From Calendula officinalis (Eukaryota; Streptophyta; Magnoliopsida; Asterales; Asteraceae): a stretch of DNA of 64,000 nucleotides. The notes under the pieces are model-generated. The model did no database searches. It worked only from the letters and a program-made list of their open reading frames with translations, and had not been told where the DNA came from. Made by a program: the position numbers and the translations under genes. The DNA is taken from NCBI GenBank assembly GCA_963853835.1, contig OY970830.1, positions 35,177,966 to 35,241,965 of the forward strand, in the 5' to 3' direction. Shown piece by piece: positions 33,501-44,803 of the stretch. Position 1 is the first letter of the stretch. The number at the start of each line of letters is the position of its first letter.

Positions 33501-34070
33501 GATTTAGAGCTCGCGGCGGTGATTTTCGCGTTAAAGTTGTGGAGGCATTACCTTTATGGAACCAAATGTGTTATATGTACCGATCATAAAAGTCTTCAAT
33601 ATGTCTTCACACAAAAAGATTTGAATGTAAGACAACGAAGGTGGTTAGAGCTCATTAAAGACTATGATTGTGAAATTCGGTACCACCCGGGAAAAACTAA
33701 TGTAGTTGCCGATGCCTTAAGCCGTAAGGGATCATCAGAGGTGGTTCAGTTTATGCGTATGGAAATTGTGTCCGATATTATTGACCGGTTGACAATATGT
33801 CAAATAGAAGCCTTGAAAGACGAAAACTTGAAATCGGAAATTATGTGTAAACGAAAAGATGAGTTGGTTGATGATACTCGAAAATTGAAAACGTTTTGGT
33901 CACGAATTTTGGTACCGTTACTTGGGGGATTACGGGAATTAATATTGGAAGAATCGCATAAATCACGTTTGTCTATTCATCCGGGTTGTACAAAAATGTA
34001 CAATGACTTGAAAGTTTTGTATTGGTGGCCCTCTATGAAGTTAGATATTGCCCGATTTGTTGAAAAATGA
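30516..34070 (+). CDS. Chromovirus C Gag-Pol, N-terminal 1184 residues
   Basis: Start at 30516, or the in-frame ATG at 30531 (MTDSDPNPP). Gag capsid at about residues 140-310 (FSGSRDPNVTMNWLREMERT, MNWWDTL). Two zinc knuckles, CVRCGQYGHEMNDC and CWNCHKEGHRVGDC. Protease LFDSGANRSFIS with a later VVLGMNWL. RT with GFIRPSSSPWGAPVLFVKKK, KIDLRSGYHQVRV and catalytic FIDDILIYSK. RNase H with YCDASYSGLGC, HDLELAAV and TDHKSLQYVF. It ends inside the integrase zinc domain (HPGCTKMYNDL…WWPSMK…FVEK) at a TGA at 34068-34070, where the family has the first Cys of the CX2C pair. The frame then continues without a shift, so this is a single nonsense change. Confidence 0.93.
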   Translation: MFVTDMTDSDPNPPITMPNPEQGIIGTSRDTNEDREDYIIRMESRLEHLQNLVDSMSQNQNNQPPNFPPVFTPSMSVPTMQIPTTPAFTMTVPLMSTTPEPNPIMSQPQYYYINPSQGLPQYQFTNQPYPFGMKPSCTFKQFLDCKPPEFSGSRDPNVTMNWLREMERTLDACGCDDQHRVMYATRKLVGGAMNWWDTLIEHLPKEVKNSITWDQFKEQVCKRYCNSFEMDRIRSEFLNLRMTERMTVDDLIEQFNEKLRFVQQWVPDEPSKIKHFIGALRPEYRTTARLATTLSQAFDLAKTVEGDLNSRDWVTKDRPEYQKFKSTQSGSQQSKKGQRNQRFTSPNRKQSGGNSGQKTQWCVRCRSSHSGACTTQTMRCVRCGQYGHEMNDCKFPRSVCWNCHKEGHRVGDCPSDRRSGSGSGSVGGSVASSPQKRKNRPTSEGRAFKMTVEEATTTDDVITGMFPINNIDACVLFDSGANRSFISVNFHAKLKLPTCVVTTPLEVEVADGYVVPVTTSVTGANINIDGACFNMFLLLMPISSFDVVLGMNWLSLNKALINCDKKLIPFPLPDGTHVVARGDRVNTSLPIISFMKARKSLVKGCESFLAYAIDVRKEKQVVRDIRVVSEYPEVFPDELPGLPPIREVEFKIDLVPGASPVARAPYRLAPSEIRKMMTQIQELLDKGFIRPSSSPWGAPVLFVKKKDGTMRMCIDYRELNKRTVKNKYPLPRIDDLFDQLQGASYFSKIDLRSGYHQVRVHENDIPKTAFRTRYGHYEFLVMPFGLINAPAIFMDLMNRVCRPFLDKFVIVFIDDILIYSKTDLDHENHLRQVLDTLKREQLYAKFSKCEFWLREVQFLGHVTCKEGVKVDPSKITAVMNWSAPKTPSEIKSFLGLAGYYKRFIKNFSKISSPLTKLTRKDILYRWGDEQEKAFQLLKQLLCQAPILALPEGSDDFIVYCDASYSGLGCALMQRDRVIAYASRQLKSHEKNYPTHDLELAAVIFALKLWRHYLYGTKCVICTDHKSLQYVFTQKDLNVRQRRWLELIKDYDCEIRYHPGKTNVVADALSRKGSSEVVQFMRMEIVSDIIDRLTICQIEALKDENLKSEIMCKRKDELVDDTRKLKTFWSRILVPLLGGLRELILEESHKSRLSIHPGCTKMYNDLKVLYWWPSMKLDIARFVEK

Positions 34071-35237
34071 CATGTTTGTGCACAAGTCAAGGCCGAACAT
34101 CAAAAACCGTATGGGTCGTTAAAACAGTTAGAGATACCCGAGTGGAAATGGGAAAATATTACAATGGATTTCGTCACGAAATTACCTCGTACTCAAAAGA
34201 ATCACGATATGATTTGGGTAATTGTCGATCGGTTGACCAAAAGTGCTCACTTTTTGGCTACAAATGAAACTGCATCACTCGATAAATTGGCTAAATTATA
34301 TATTGATGAGGTAGTTTCCCGACATGGTATCCCAATATCTATTGTTTCCGATCGGGATCCACGGTTTGTTTCTAATTTTTGGAAGAGTTTGCAAAGAGAA
34401 TTAGGTTCTCGGGTGAATTTGAGCACGGCGTATCACCCACAAACAGATGGTCAGACAGAAAGAACCATTCAGACTTTGGAAGATATGTTAAGGGCTTGTG
34501 TATTGGAATATGGTGGGTCGTGGGATTCTCATTTGCCTTTGATTGAATGCGCTTATAAGAACTCGTATCATTCGAGTATTAAAATGCCACCATATGAAAT
34601 GTTGTATGGTAGACGGTGTAGAACTCCCACATGTTGGCTTGAAGCGGGAGAAAAAAAGTTTGCGGGTCCTGAGATTGTTCAGATAACGGCCGATAAAGTG
34701 GCGATTGCACGTGAAAAGTTAAAAGCCGCTCGGGATAGACAGAAAATGTATGCGGATCCACGGCGTCGACCCGTAACTTTTGTTGAGGGTGAACGGGTTT
34801 ATTTGAAAGTATCTCCATGGAAAGGGGTTATTCGTTTCGGGAAACGGGGAAAGTTGGCACCGAGATTTATTGGGCCGTTTGTTATTCGTCAAGTGGTGAA
34901 TGACCAAACCGTTGCACTTGATCTTCCTCCTGAATTGTCGGGTATTTATGACACGTTCAATGTGTGTTATTTGAGGAAGTGTAATATTGATGAGGAAATC
35001 CCGGTGTTACCGATTGTAGATTTAAAGGTGGATTCGAGAAAGAGGTTAGTTGAAGAGCCGGTGGAAATTTTGGATCGAAAGGTAACAAAGTTGAGAAAGA
35101 AACAGATACCGATGGTCTTGGTTAAGTGGAAACACGGTTTGGGTGCCGATATGACATGGGAAACCGAGGCGGATATGAGGAATCGATACCCGGGTTTATT
35201 TGATCAAGGTGAGATTCCGGGGACGGAATCTTTTTAA
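34071..35237 (+). pseudogene. Chromovirus C Pol, C-terminal part after in-frame TGA
   Basis: Same frame as the upstream ORF: HVCAQVKAEHQKPYG, integrase core with MDFVTKLPR, VIVDRLTKSAHF, SDRDPRFVSNFW, and STAYHPQTDGQTERT (DDE residues present). Next is the GPF/Y region (GKLAPRFIGPFVI), then a chromodomain-like end (MVLVKWKHGLGADMTWE). The first internal ATG is at 34164, so the part could only be made by readthrough. The stop at 35235-35237 leaves 12 nt to the 3' LTR, which hold the PPT. Confidence 0.9.
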
Positions 35238-35249
35238 GGAGGGGAGATT
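35238..35249 (+). promoter_or_regulatory. Polypurine tract of chromovirus C
   Basis: GGAGGGGAGATT fills the whole gap between the pol stop codon and the 3' LTR. Confidence 0.85.
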
Positions 35250-37854
35250 TGTAACATCCCGAGACCCGACCTATAGTATTTTATTATTTTTGGTAAGTAC
35301 TCCCTCCGTCCCTAAATAAAGTTCCCATTTGTGTTGGGCACAACATTTTAGGAGATAGTTAATGGTGGGGTATTTGGTATTACTTTTTATTAAAATATAA
35401 GGTTTGATTGGAGAGAGAAAGTGTTTTAAGAGATAGTTAGTGGTGAAAGTATTGGTAATAATATTATTATATTAAGTGGGTCCCTTAAGTTTGAGAAATG
35501 GGAACTTTATTTAGGGACAAAACTTGAAGGAGAAATGGGAACTTTATTTAGGGACGGAGGGAGTAATATTTTATTGTTTATTGTTTTATTATTTTATGTG
35601 ATTTTATTTGATTTATTTGAATTAATTGTATTTTTAACCATGGGGTTAAAAATTAGTAAAACTGAGATATTTAAATGTTAAAATGATTTTTACATATTTG
35701 GGTTCATTTCTGAACCAGGGTTCCAAAAATATCTTCGTTGTTAAAATTGGAGTTGGTTAGGTCTAAATTAATTATCTGCGAACCTAATAATCTATACTGT
35801 GTTTAAATGAAAATATACCCGTTTTGGGAGAAGGGTGTACGTGTTAAGTGAAAAGGACAGATGTCATTTTTGGGTTTTCTCTCTTCCTTCTCTCTCTGGA
35901 ACTCGACACACACACACACTACACACACACTTAAGTTTTCTTCCAAATTGATGTTAATTGCTTGAAGTTCTTGCCTTCTCCTTGTGATTTTCGGATTCTA
36001 GAAGCAAAACTAAGTAAGTTCTCTCCTTTCTTGGCTAGGGTTTCATGTTCTTGAGCTTAGATGAACTAGGGTTGTTGAGTTAGTGGGTTTTGATGGAATT
36101 CTTGTTGAATCTTGCTTATAATTCGAAATTGATGCATGATTTGGTGTCTAATTGAGTTCTTGCAAGTATTGTATGAATTGTTGTTAGTTATAACTCATTA
36201 AGTGAAGCTTTCATAAAGCTCCATCAATGGTGGATTTGGGAAGAAGATGGCTTTTTCCCTATTTTGATGAATTGTGTATTTTGATGTTCTTAATGTTGTG
36301 TTAGGCTAACTATGTTTGTTAAATGATGATTGTTAGTTATGAAGAATTTCTAGTTGTTTGTAATGAAAATGCATTGGTGTTGGTAGTGTTTGGCTAAGAT
36401 GGAAATTTAGTCATAACTAGCTAAATTTGTAGATTGTTGACTTTAGTCAAACCTGGGAGTTGACTTTTAGTCTTGTATGGCTTGTAAACTTTAATTGTCA
36501 AATTCATGTCAAATATGTGTTAGTTGTCTAATTGGATGTATGATTATGTTAATGTCGGATTTTGACCCGTTTGGTTACAAATTGTGCAAATTGACCTATT
36601 TTAGGTCAATAGATGAATAACTTACACATGTATACAAATATTGTGCAAATTGCTTAGATTAATGTTAAGTAAGGAACTTGACAATATGAAATTGTTATTT
36701 GACAAGTATGAGCTTGAATATGTGTTTGACCCGTTTGGGCCTAATGTGTGCAATTTGATTGAAATGCATTAAGATTGGTTTAGAATTAACTTTATGGAAT
36801 TCTAGACATGGTGAGTATTATGTGTTGAAATGCAAGCATTTGTTGCCATTTGATTGACCTCAAATAATGGTGTTTGGCTTATAGTACTTGTTACATAATT
36901 GATGGTTTCGGGTAACTAATTCGGTATTCATTTTGTACAGGAAAAGGGAAGGACCTCAGTGATATAAGATCATTGAGCTCGGCACGGAAAGGAAGCTAAG
37001 GTGAGTGGACTTAACCTTCTTTCTTGTGTGATGTACAAAATTAGGGAATGGTAGAGTTTTGAGAAAAGTGCAGGAATTTGGTATCTGAGGGAGTTCGCGT
37101 CGCGAACTTGTGGTCGCGATCGCGAACTCGAGTCAGAGAAATTGGGGTCTGGTCATGATGTAGTTCCCGATTCGTGAACTCTTAGTTCGCGACGCGAACT
37201 CTGAGTTCACGACGCGAACTTCGTCAAGAACAGATTTCTTGGCTGCAATTCTTTTTACAAGTTCAGTCTTGGTCTAGTGGTTAATGGTAGTATGTGCACA
37301 TGTTTTTAGAGGTTAGCTATGGTGGTTTTCGGCTACGCTTCGTTACTCTTGGTGGGGGCGATCGGACTCCTTCGTATTCGTTATGTAAGGAGGGATCACC
37401 GTGCCTCTAGTAAAGAAGCCATCGGTTGACTGTTGTTGGCCGACAACAGTTGAAGGTCCTCGCCCGACCGCCGATCCTCTTTTAACGTCCAATTGCTTGT
37501 GGAAGTTTGGACGGATTTCTCCCTATTGATTTCTTTTGATTTTTCTAATTTGTTGTGGTTATGCAAATTGATGTTTAATTCTATTCACTTAGCTTTGTGC
37601 TAATCCCTCATTTGTTGATTCTTTTCAGGTTGTGGTTTTAGCTTGACTAGAGTCGGGTTTTGGAAGTCTGACCGTACTCTGATTTTGTAAAACAAGTCGA
37701 GCCTGATTTTCAGTAACACCGTAAATGTTTTATATATTCGATTAATATGTAAATGGTTTTTATGTTGTGTAATAAGTAGGAGTTATGGTATTTCTTAATT
37801 CGCTTCCGTATGCTTATTTTAAAAAAAAAATGGCTCTAGGATTGTGGTGTTACA
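35250..37854 (+). repeat. 3' LTR of chromovirus C (with MITE inside)
   Basis: 2605 bp; same ends as the 5' LTR. The 267-bp length difference is the MITE plus TA duplication, and a net 1-bp indel elsewhere. Confidence 0.92.
35300..35563. mobile_element. Stowaway-like MITE inside 3' LTR of C (264 bp)
   Basis: TIRs CTCCCTCCGTCCCTAAATAA and complement, TA duplicated at 35298-35299 and 35564-35565. The 5' LTR of C has the empty site (GGTAAGTAATATTTTATTG), giving direct proof of insertion. Confidence 0.96.
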
Positions 37855-38805
37855 TTTGCCAGGTGAGTCCACAGACCCCTTTTACTCTTTTAACTGTTTT
37901 ATAAACTTTGGGGTGGAAAACATAAACACAACTGCTACTGTTTTACTATGACTGTACAACAACTTTACATTTTCATTATCGCATTGGCATGACAAACAAT
38001 TATTATACCGGACTAAGGTTACCAGCAATCATTAGCTAGTGGATCTAGACCATGGATATGCAGATAGTACTATTGGCTGACACTCATCCTCCCAACATTA
38101 TTTGATCATTACTTGGTTTATCCAAGACATCTTTCGGGAGTGTATATCCATAAAATAACAACATACTGGAGTTGAAGTGTTGATTGTGGACTTAGGGGTT
38201 GGTATATTAACTCAATAGACTAGCTACCTGTTGGGATAACAGTTCATGCGATGTCAAACATAACAACTTGTTCAACACATTTTCATAAACATAACTAGTA
38301 ATTGTAGATATTCTACAATTACACGTCACTTTTCATATTTACTTCTCATATCATATGAGTGTTGAACCTTATACATTTTCAGTCATAAATCATTTTCATA
38401 ACAAACATTTTGAGTAGCAAAAACTGTTACTTTACCTTACACTTTACTTTAACCCTGTGGATTCACTCAACATTATTTTTGACCCTTTTACTATTTATGT
38501 TTTTCCAGGTAATTAGGTGCAGTGGAGTTTGGAGGATATGAGCATTGGGATTGTCGTGAGCCATGATTAAAACATTAAGTTTACGAACAATCATTTCATT
38601 TCAAACAATTTCTATTTTAGGAAACTTACTATTTTTGAGAACTTTCTACTTTTGGAAAGTGAAACAAACCTTTATTTTTCGTTATTGCGTGGTTGTTTGT
38701 TTACTTAATTTTTGCTATGTTGTCATGAACGTTACACCTTCGTTCTTCCGCAAAACATTTTAAAATGAAGTAAAACTCATTTTTTTGGCGGGGTGTGACA
38801 AATGG

Positions 38806-41048
38806 AGAGTGTAACACCGCTGATGAGATGCAATAAGGATGCAAATTCATTAATGACAATATGATTGTTGAAACCGTGCTTCCAATCCCATCTAAAACCG
38901 CCGTTTGCAATACGATCTTTCACGCAACATGACTTTTTCTTCTCAAGCCCATATAGATTAGGGAATCTGTTCATAAGCGGAGTCTCTTCAAGCCACCTAT
39001 CCTTCCAGAACAATACCGAAGAACCAGCCCTTATGATTAAGGAAAAAATATCGAAAAAGCCATAATTGATTCTAAGGAGTTCCGATTCAATCTTTGCAAT
39101 GTTGCGCCAAACACCATTTATACTGTTAGAAGCCATTATATTAATTGGTTTGCTTTTTAAACCATGAATCGATTTAACAATATCCTTCCAAATACATTGT
39201 TTATTGTCTCTAAGTTTCCACCACCACTTAGATAAAAGTGCTCAATTTTGTGCTTTTAACGATCCAATTCCAAGACCACCGTTTATTTTTTATGCCATAG
39301 TTGTGGACCATGCCACCCAATGAAGCTTCTTTTCCCCCCACAAGAAACTTCGTCTTATTTGTTCCAATTTGTCAATGACACATACCGGAGCTTTAAATAA
39401 TGAAAAATAGTACAAAGGCAAGCTACTAAGAACCGATTTAACAAGTGTTAATCTACCGCCAAAAGATAAGGTTCTAGATTTCCACTCGGATAGTTTTGAA
39501 TTAAAGCGATTAATTACCGGCGACCAATGTTTTTTTGAATTCATGTTGACACCAACCGGAACACCAAGATAAGTAAACGAAAATGTACCGGGCACACAAT
39601 GAAGGATATTAGCCCAACTATTTAGTTGTGGTTGAGTAATGCCCACAACGTATAGTTTAGACTTGTGAAAGTTGACTTGCAAATCGGAGGAAGCATCAAA
39701 GCATTTTAGAATCCTAGCAATATTTGCCAAGTTGGAGCTAGATCCATCACCGACAAAGATTGCATCGTCTGCATAAAATAAATGTGAAATGCTAGGCCCG
39801 TTAACACTGATAGATAATGGTCTAAATAATTTTTTGTTGCACGCCGTTTTCATAGCTATATTAAGACCTTCCATGGCAATAATGAATAAAAACGGGGATA
39901 ATGGGTCACCTTGACGTACCCCTTTCATCACTTGAAATTCTTTTGTTGGCGATCCATTGATGAGAATCGAGGCATGAGATGAAGATAAGCATCCCCGGAT
40001 CCAACAACGCCATTTAGTACCAAAGTTCATTTGTTCCATGATGGAATCAAAAATAACTCCAATTGATGGAGTCAAAAGCCTTCTCAAAATCCACCTTGAA
40101 CATAAACATCTTTTTTTTCTTGATTTTTGCCCAAGAGCAAAGTTCGTTTATCACAAGAGGGCCTTCCAATATGTTTCTACCATTGATATATGCCGATTGT
40201 GTTGCGTCAACAATATCATCAATAACCGTCTTCAATCTAAGAGATAATGCTTTGGCCAAGATCTTATACATATAACCGATGAGGGAAATCGGTCTAAAAT
40301 CACATAGGTTAACCGGGTCATTGATCTTCGGAATCAAAGTGATGAAAGACGAGTTGCAACCACGAGATATGAGACCTGTATTCTCAAAATGACTAACAAA
40401 AGACATCAAGTCGTTAATTAAAAGGTCATAATGTGATTTAAAAAATTTAAACGTTAGGCCATCCGGCCCGGGGGCCCGTTCACTACCGCAGGCCCAAATG
40501 GCCCTTTTTATTTCTTCCACCGAAAAGGGCTGCTCGAAGGATGTATTCTGTGAATCAGATAGCCTAGCAAATAACGGGTTATGAAATTTTGGTCTAACCG
40601 GCCACGCTTCGTTGAATTTCGCCAAAAAGAATCTAAGCGCCTCATCTTTGATTGCAATAGGATCGGTCACCCAAGCACCATTGATAGACAAACCGTGGAT
40701 ATGGTTTTTTCTGTTCTTACTCTTTAGTGTACCATGAAAAAAAGATGAGTTTTCATCACCATCGACCGCCCACTTGATGTGACCTTTTTGTTTTAGATCA
40801 ACTTTAACAAATCTGTCTAATTCAGCCACTTTCAATTGACCTCTTTTTACCTCCTCAATTTCAACATCTGTTAGAGTTCGTGATTCTACCAAAAGATCAA
40901 GATCGTCTAATCTTTTCCGAAGATCTTTAAGTAATTTGTTTTCTTTTGCAAGCTCAGTTTGCCTCCACTTTTTAACTGCATTCTTGATATGTTTTAGTTT
41001 AGCAACAAAGTATTGATCAGGAAGGCCATACCCAATAAAGATGAACAC
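38806..41048 (-). pseudogene. LINE reverse transcriptase region
   Basis: Minus-strand RT of the LINE in two overlapping frames. 41048-40047 holds the linker after the endonuclease, then GHIKWAVDGDENSSFFHG, ERAPGPDGLTFKFFK, LCDFRPISLIGYMYKILAK and MFKVDFEKAFDSINW. A 1-nt shift near 40060 leads to 40087-39290 with MKGVRQGDPLSPFLFIIAME and the catalytic SHLFYADDAIF. After another break come the thumb/linker pieces to 38806 (VLFWKDRWLEETPLMNRFPN). The YADD motif is present, but the frame breaks prevent a full product. Confidence 0.9.
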
Positions 41049-41820
41049 GCATGGTTAATTATGTCAATATAACCGTCCCGAAGCATCCACGAATTATAGA
41101 ATCTAAACGGAGGGGGACCAAAATCCACCATCGAAGCGCCAAGTATGATCGGTGAATGATCAGAGTGTTCGCGAGGTAAAGCCATTACCGAGGACCTAGG
41201 CTGCGCATTAATGAAGTTTGTGCAAACTAGAAAGTGATCTAATTTACTTAATTTGCAACAATCGGGACTTAGGTATGTGTAGCGCCTACCTCCCATGTTG
41301 AATTCAGACAAACTTGCTTGAGCTATGAAATTGTTGAAACAATTGGCAGTGGCACAACAGAATGTGGAATTGATTCTTTCATCAGGTCTTCGAACCGAAT
41401 TAAAATCACGAAAGAAGAGCCAAGTACCCTGATGAGAATTTTTTAAGTTAACCAGCTCATCCCACAATTGTTTATTCTCGGTCAGTGATTGTGGGGCATA
41501 AATATTGACCAAATGGGTAATGCCATCAAAACCATGCCAGCGACCGCCAACCATTAAACTGTATCGGGATTTAATACAAAAATTAAACTCGAACACATCG
41601 GGGTTCCATATACTGCTCAGACCTCCCGATCTGCCCACTGAATCGACTACTTCAAACTGAAAATTATTATTTCCCCAACACCCCAGAACATCGATGTTAC
41701 CTACTGAAGTTGCGTGTCATTCTTGAATTCCAACGAAATCAATTTTGTGTTTTGTTTTCAATTCCCTTACCCAATCAACTTTGTGAGATTCACTCACCCC
41801 CCTAATGTTCAATGAAAGTA
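40994..41820 (-). pseudogene. LINE AP-type endonuclease region
   Basis: Starts near 41818 with MNVLSLNIRGVSESHKVDWV (Asn of the SLNIRG box), then IDFVGIQE with the metal-binding Glu, followed at once by a TGA. Downstream from 41638: GRSGGLSSIWNP, NIYAPQ, a degenerate FFRDFNSVRRPDER (the family has GDFN), YLSPDCCKLSKLDHFLV and the terminal HSDHSPI box. Endonuclease fold of L1-type LINEs; inactive here because of the stop and the altered GDFN box. Confidence 0.87.
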
Positions 41821-43647
41821 CATTCATTGAGACACAATAACAACACCATCACCTGAGAAGATTTCACGCAAGATTGGTTATCATCTTGAATCGCGAAGCC
41901 TACTTCAGCCCCAATTGCGGCTGTTTTTGAAATTTCAGGGATCGAGTGAGTTTGCGATGCTTCACCAGATTTAACAGAATTAGCGGGACCCAAATTAAGA
42001 TCTATAATAGGAGTCTTGACCTGAGCATTCGAGTTCAATGGCCTGGCGGAAGAAGAATTAACAAAGTTTCGAATAGGAGAAAACCTCCTCCTTTTTTTTT
42101 TTGACACCGAGCTAGGTCCCAGATCCGACTGGGCCATACCAAATTGAAATGGGCTCGAACAAGAAACATGAGGTAAAGGCCCAATTGGAACAATACTAGG
42201 AAAAGGCCCAAAATTCAATCCGGATTCAAAAGGGGTCGTGGACTCCATAGGCGCGTGTGATGCAGAAGTAGGCACATTCGCGTGAACAGGAGGCAAATCA
42301 GCCGCAACCATGATGGGGACTTCAACTGACTCCTCAACAACCGTGTAATTCTCTGCCACTAAGTCGTTATCCATTAATGATTTATTGGGACTGGATCCAG
42401 TCGATCCCACATTTTCGAGGTTGACCGGAGCAACCCTAGTTTCAGCTTGATTATCAAAAGAGTCAGACGGAATTTCTCCCTCCTCCATGTTTTCATCAGG
42501 AGGGTTTCTGTCCCATGTGCCAGAGATACCATCATCATCCTCCGACACTTTTTCATTATCGTAATCATCCACATCACCTTCTCGACCATCATCATCTAAT
42601 CCCCCCATTTTGTTGGAATCATAGAAAACGAATGAGTTGAGAAAGGATGCCAATCAAACAGTATTTCTGAAACCCCGATTTGGAATTCACCACCATTAAA
42701 CGATACTGGAATTTCTTCATTTATACGAATGTTGGAAGAGGATAATATAGCAATTTTTACATTAGCCAGATTGGAATATTCCCACATATCATCAACCATT
42801 TCGATCATTTCCCCGAATCTGCTTGCAATCTTCCTGATGTTGTCAGGATCTCTAAACCGAAGCGGTAGGCCAGATATACGTAACCATGCAAGTCTTTTTA
42901 GTTTATTATCCATTGCATTCACCCCCAGTTTCAACCATTTAAACCATCTTTTCCAACATGGTTCATTTTCTAGGAAACCTTTTGCGCAAGAAGATCGCCC
43001 AAAGTAAAGCACTACGTTCAAACCACCATAGTAATAAATCTTAACTTCGGACATTCCTTCATCTTCAGCGAGCATCGGAAGATTCCTAAGTATGTTGAAG
43101 TCGATAATTTCACCAACAAGAACATGCTTTTTAGATGACTATCGAGAATACGGGAAGGGGATAATGATAATGGAGGTCCACGAGTCGTATCGGATCCGGG
43201 GTGACCCTTTACTGCATCTGCAAATGATCGACCGTTAGTGTTCAAGTATGGCCCAGATTTATGGGGTAGTTGATACGGTTTGGATTGAACATAATTGGGG
43301 CGATGAACCCCATTGGAACGATTACTGTTATCAACTTTCCTTTGATATCTAGCCAAATTGCACCGGAGAATGCAATGACCGTATCGGATTTCACCTATCG
43401 ATTTCACAAATCGAGGAGCATTATCAATACCACTGTATTTAATGAATGCAAAATAGGAGCCGCCAATGTCTTTCCTCTTAGCAATGTAAATATCAACAAC
43501 TTTGCCAAACCTATCGAATCTGCTCTTCAAACCACCATAGTTCGCCTCCTCCGGAATGTTTGAGACGAATAGAGTGGTTGTTTCCTGGCTTCGTTTCCCG
43601 ATCGTTCGCCATCCGACACTAGAATCATAATGTCTTTTCATCTTCAC
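41802..43647 (-). pseudogene. LINE N-terminal RRM and linker region
   Basis: 43647-43018 opens with an RRM: TTLFVSNIPEEANYGGLKSR (RNP2-like), then GSYFAFIKYSGIDNAPRFV (RNP1-like). A shift leads to 43075-42596 (ARLAWLRISGLPLRF-type region, WKRWFKWLKLGVNAM), a plant LINE domain resembling the DUF4283 region. After another shift, 42653-41802 gives an acidic then Ser/Pro-rich linker with a KKKRRRFSPIRNFV basic patch. Nucleic-acid binding by the RRM part is a family property; three frames show decay. Confidence 0.8.
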
Positions 43648-43881
43648 AGGAGAAAAGGTGCTTTTTCACAAAGAGATGGCATGAAAACGACCAAGATCTA
43701 GGGGCTCAAGGACCACTCCTGTAACAGCGCTCGTAAAGCAAGAATTTAAAATGGATTCGAGCTAACAGAGAAGCTTGCAAGAGTGGAGATCAAGAATGGT
43801 AGAAGATTGGAAAGAAATCGAGGGTGAGCGCCATCTCAGAGAGAAAAAGTTTGTTTGAGAATAAATTTTTCGGTGCTAGCT

Positions 43882-44503
43882 ATTACTCCGATTTTGAGTG
43901 TGTTTCCGTGATGACTAATGTGTTTATCGGTCAACCAATCATGAATTTATCTTCAATGCAATCACAATAGAAACGCATATTATTGATAAGGTTTTTCTAA
44001 TGTATAAAGAGCATCATTAAGTCACATTTAATACAGTGATTATTAACTAAATATGTTTAAAATAATATCAATGAATTCTAAATTTTACCATATTAAAATA
44101 TGCCTTAAATACAGTTTTGAATTTAAAATACGTATTTTATATTTCAAAGAAATAATTATAAATTATAAAAATGAAAGAGAATAGAAGAGAGATAGAGAGG
44201 GAAAAATATTTTGCACGACACTTGAAAAAATAAGAAATCATACTTCGTAATTTAATTTAGAAAAATATTTATACATTACTAAATTAATGCATACATGTAT
44301 ATAAACTGGTATAAAAACTGAATTGTAATTATAGTAATTTTAAAATAGGGTTTTGATAATGATAATTTAAAGGCTGTTTTTAAGTACATAAGAATTTATA
44401 GTAAGGTCATTTCTAAAATTTAAGAGTTGATTATAAATTGATGTATAAAAATCTGATGTATGTCTTTACAATTTAATTACAGCCCTTAGAAGTCATGAAG
44501 GAC
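43882..44503. other. AT-rich spacer right of the LINE
   Basis: About 600 bp of very AT-rich sequence, nothing recognised. It ends at the truncated 3' side of remnant F. Confidence 0.5.
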
Positions 44504-44803
44504 TTAAATGAACAACCTTCTTAATTTGTCATCCGGTTTGGCTCTTGCATCACTACAACCCTCCGTGGAGGATTTCTCATCTCGGGTACCACTACCCGCA
44601 GTCCGATCAACCGACCTTGCCTCGGATTCACGATCTTTGCCCGATTTCTTACGGTCTCCCATGATACGGTGCACTTCTTCGGCCACCGTTCCCTTTATTT
44701 GTTCAATCATTGTTTGAAGATCCGCCATAGTAACCGGAGTCTTATTAGCTCCAAGTCTCCAACCTCCGATTCATCTTCCATATGCACTGACGGAGGCCTA
44801 TAT
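44504..44803 (-). pseudogene. Chromovirus F gag N-terminal fragment
   Basis: Continuation of the gag that starts at 53119 (MVTTRRSGKGPQMQEAES). After E is removed, the frame reads on through YRPPSVHMEDESEV, then a frame change leads to MADLQTMIEQIKGTVAEEVH and an Arg/Ser/Asp-rich tail. It ends at about 44504 where the element is truncated. It corresponds in position to the start of the E Gag (51129) but in other sequence. Confidence 0.7.

Larger units (their letters stand above)
27993..37854 (+). mobile_element. Ty3/Gypsy chromovirus C (9862 bp, nearly complete)
   Basis: LTRs 27993-30330 (2338 bp) and 35250-37854 (2605 bp, longer because a 264-bp MITE sits inside). Excluding the MITE they differ at roughly 25-30 sites (about 1%). 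PBS at 30334-30345, PPT at 35238-35249. The flanking 5-mers TTTGT and TTTGC match at 4/5. Internal order is Gag, protease, RT, RNase H, integrase, chromodomain, in one frame broken by a single TGA. The domain order and C-terminal chromodomain place it in the chromoviruses, probably the Tekay/Del group (inferred from the long LTRs and chromodomain). Confidence 0.93.
26271..38800 (+). mobile_element. Solo LTR D (about 2.66 kb), split by chromovirus C
   Basis: Left part 26271-27992 starts TGTGACAACTCG; right part 37855-38800 ends GGGGTGTGACA. The flanks carry the perfect 5-bp duplication AATGG (26266-26270, 38801-38805). The TGTGAC…GTGACA ends match the end pattern of chromovirus LTRs here (TGTAAC…GTTACA). 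No internal domain, PBS or PPT is present, so it is a solo LTR left by LTR-LTR recombination. It contains a GCCCAA-rich stretch (27420-27740) and an ATTTC tandem run (about 27738-27795). Confidence 0.85.
25579..43868 (-). mobile_element. L1-type LINE, split by nested LTR elements
   Basis: Minus-strand LINE with a 13-bp target-site duplication TTCGGTGCTAGCT at 25566-25578 and 43869-43881. Its 3' end is a short A-tail (T run at 25578-25585). Removing the nested insert (26271-38805) leaves about 5.75 kb, the usual size of a full-length plant L1. The reading frame of the RT-to-zinc-domain linker runs unbroken across the insertion point, which confirms that the two halves were one element. The 5' end is at 43868, upstream of an RRM-coding region. 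Many frameshifts show that it is inactive. Confidence 0.9.

Noticed and set aside
38563..38763. 66-codon ORF in the right part of solo LTR D
   Set aside because: AT-rich hydrophobic translation inside an LTR; no start context or domain.
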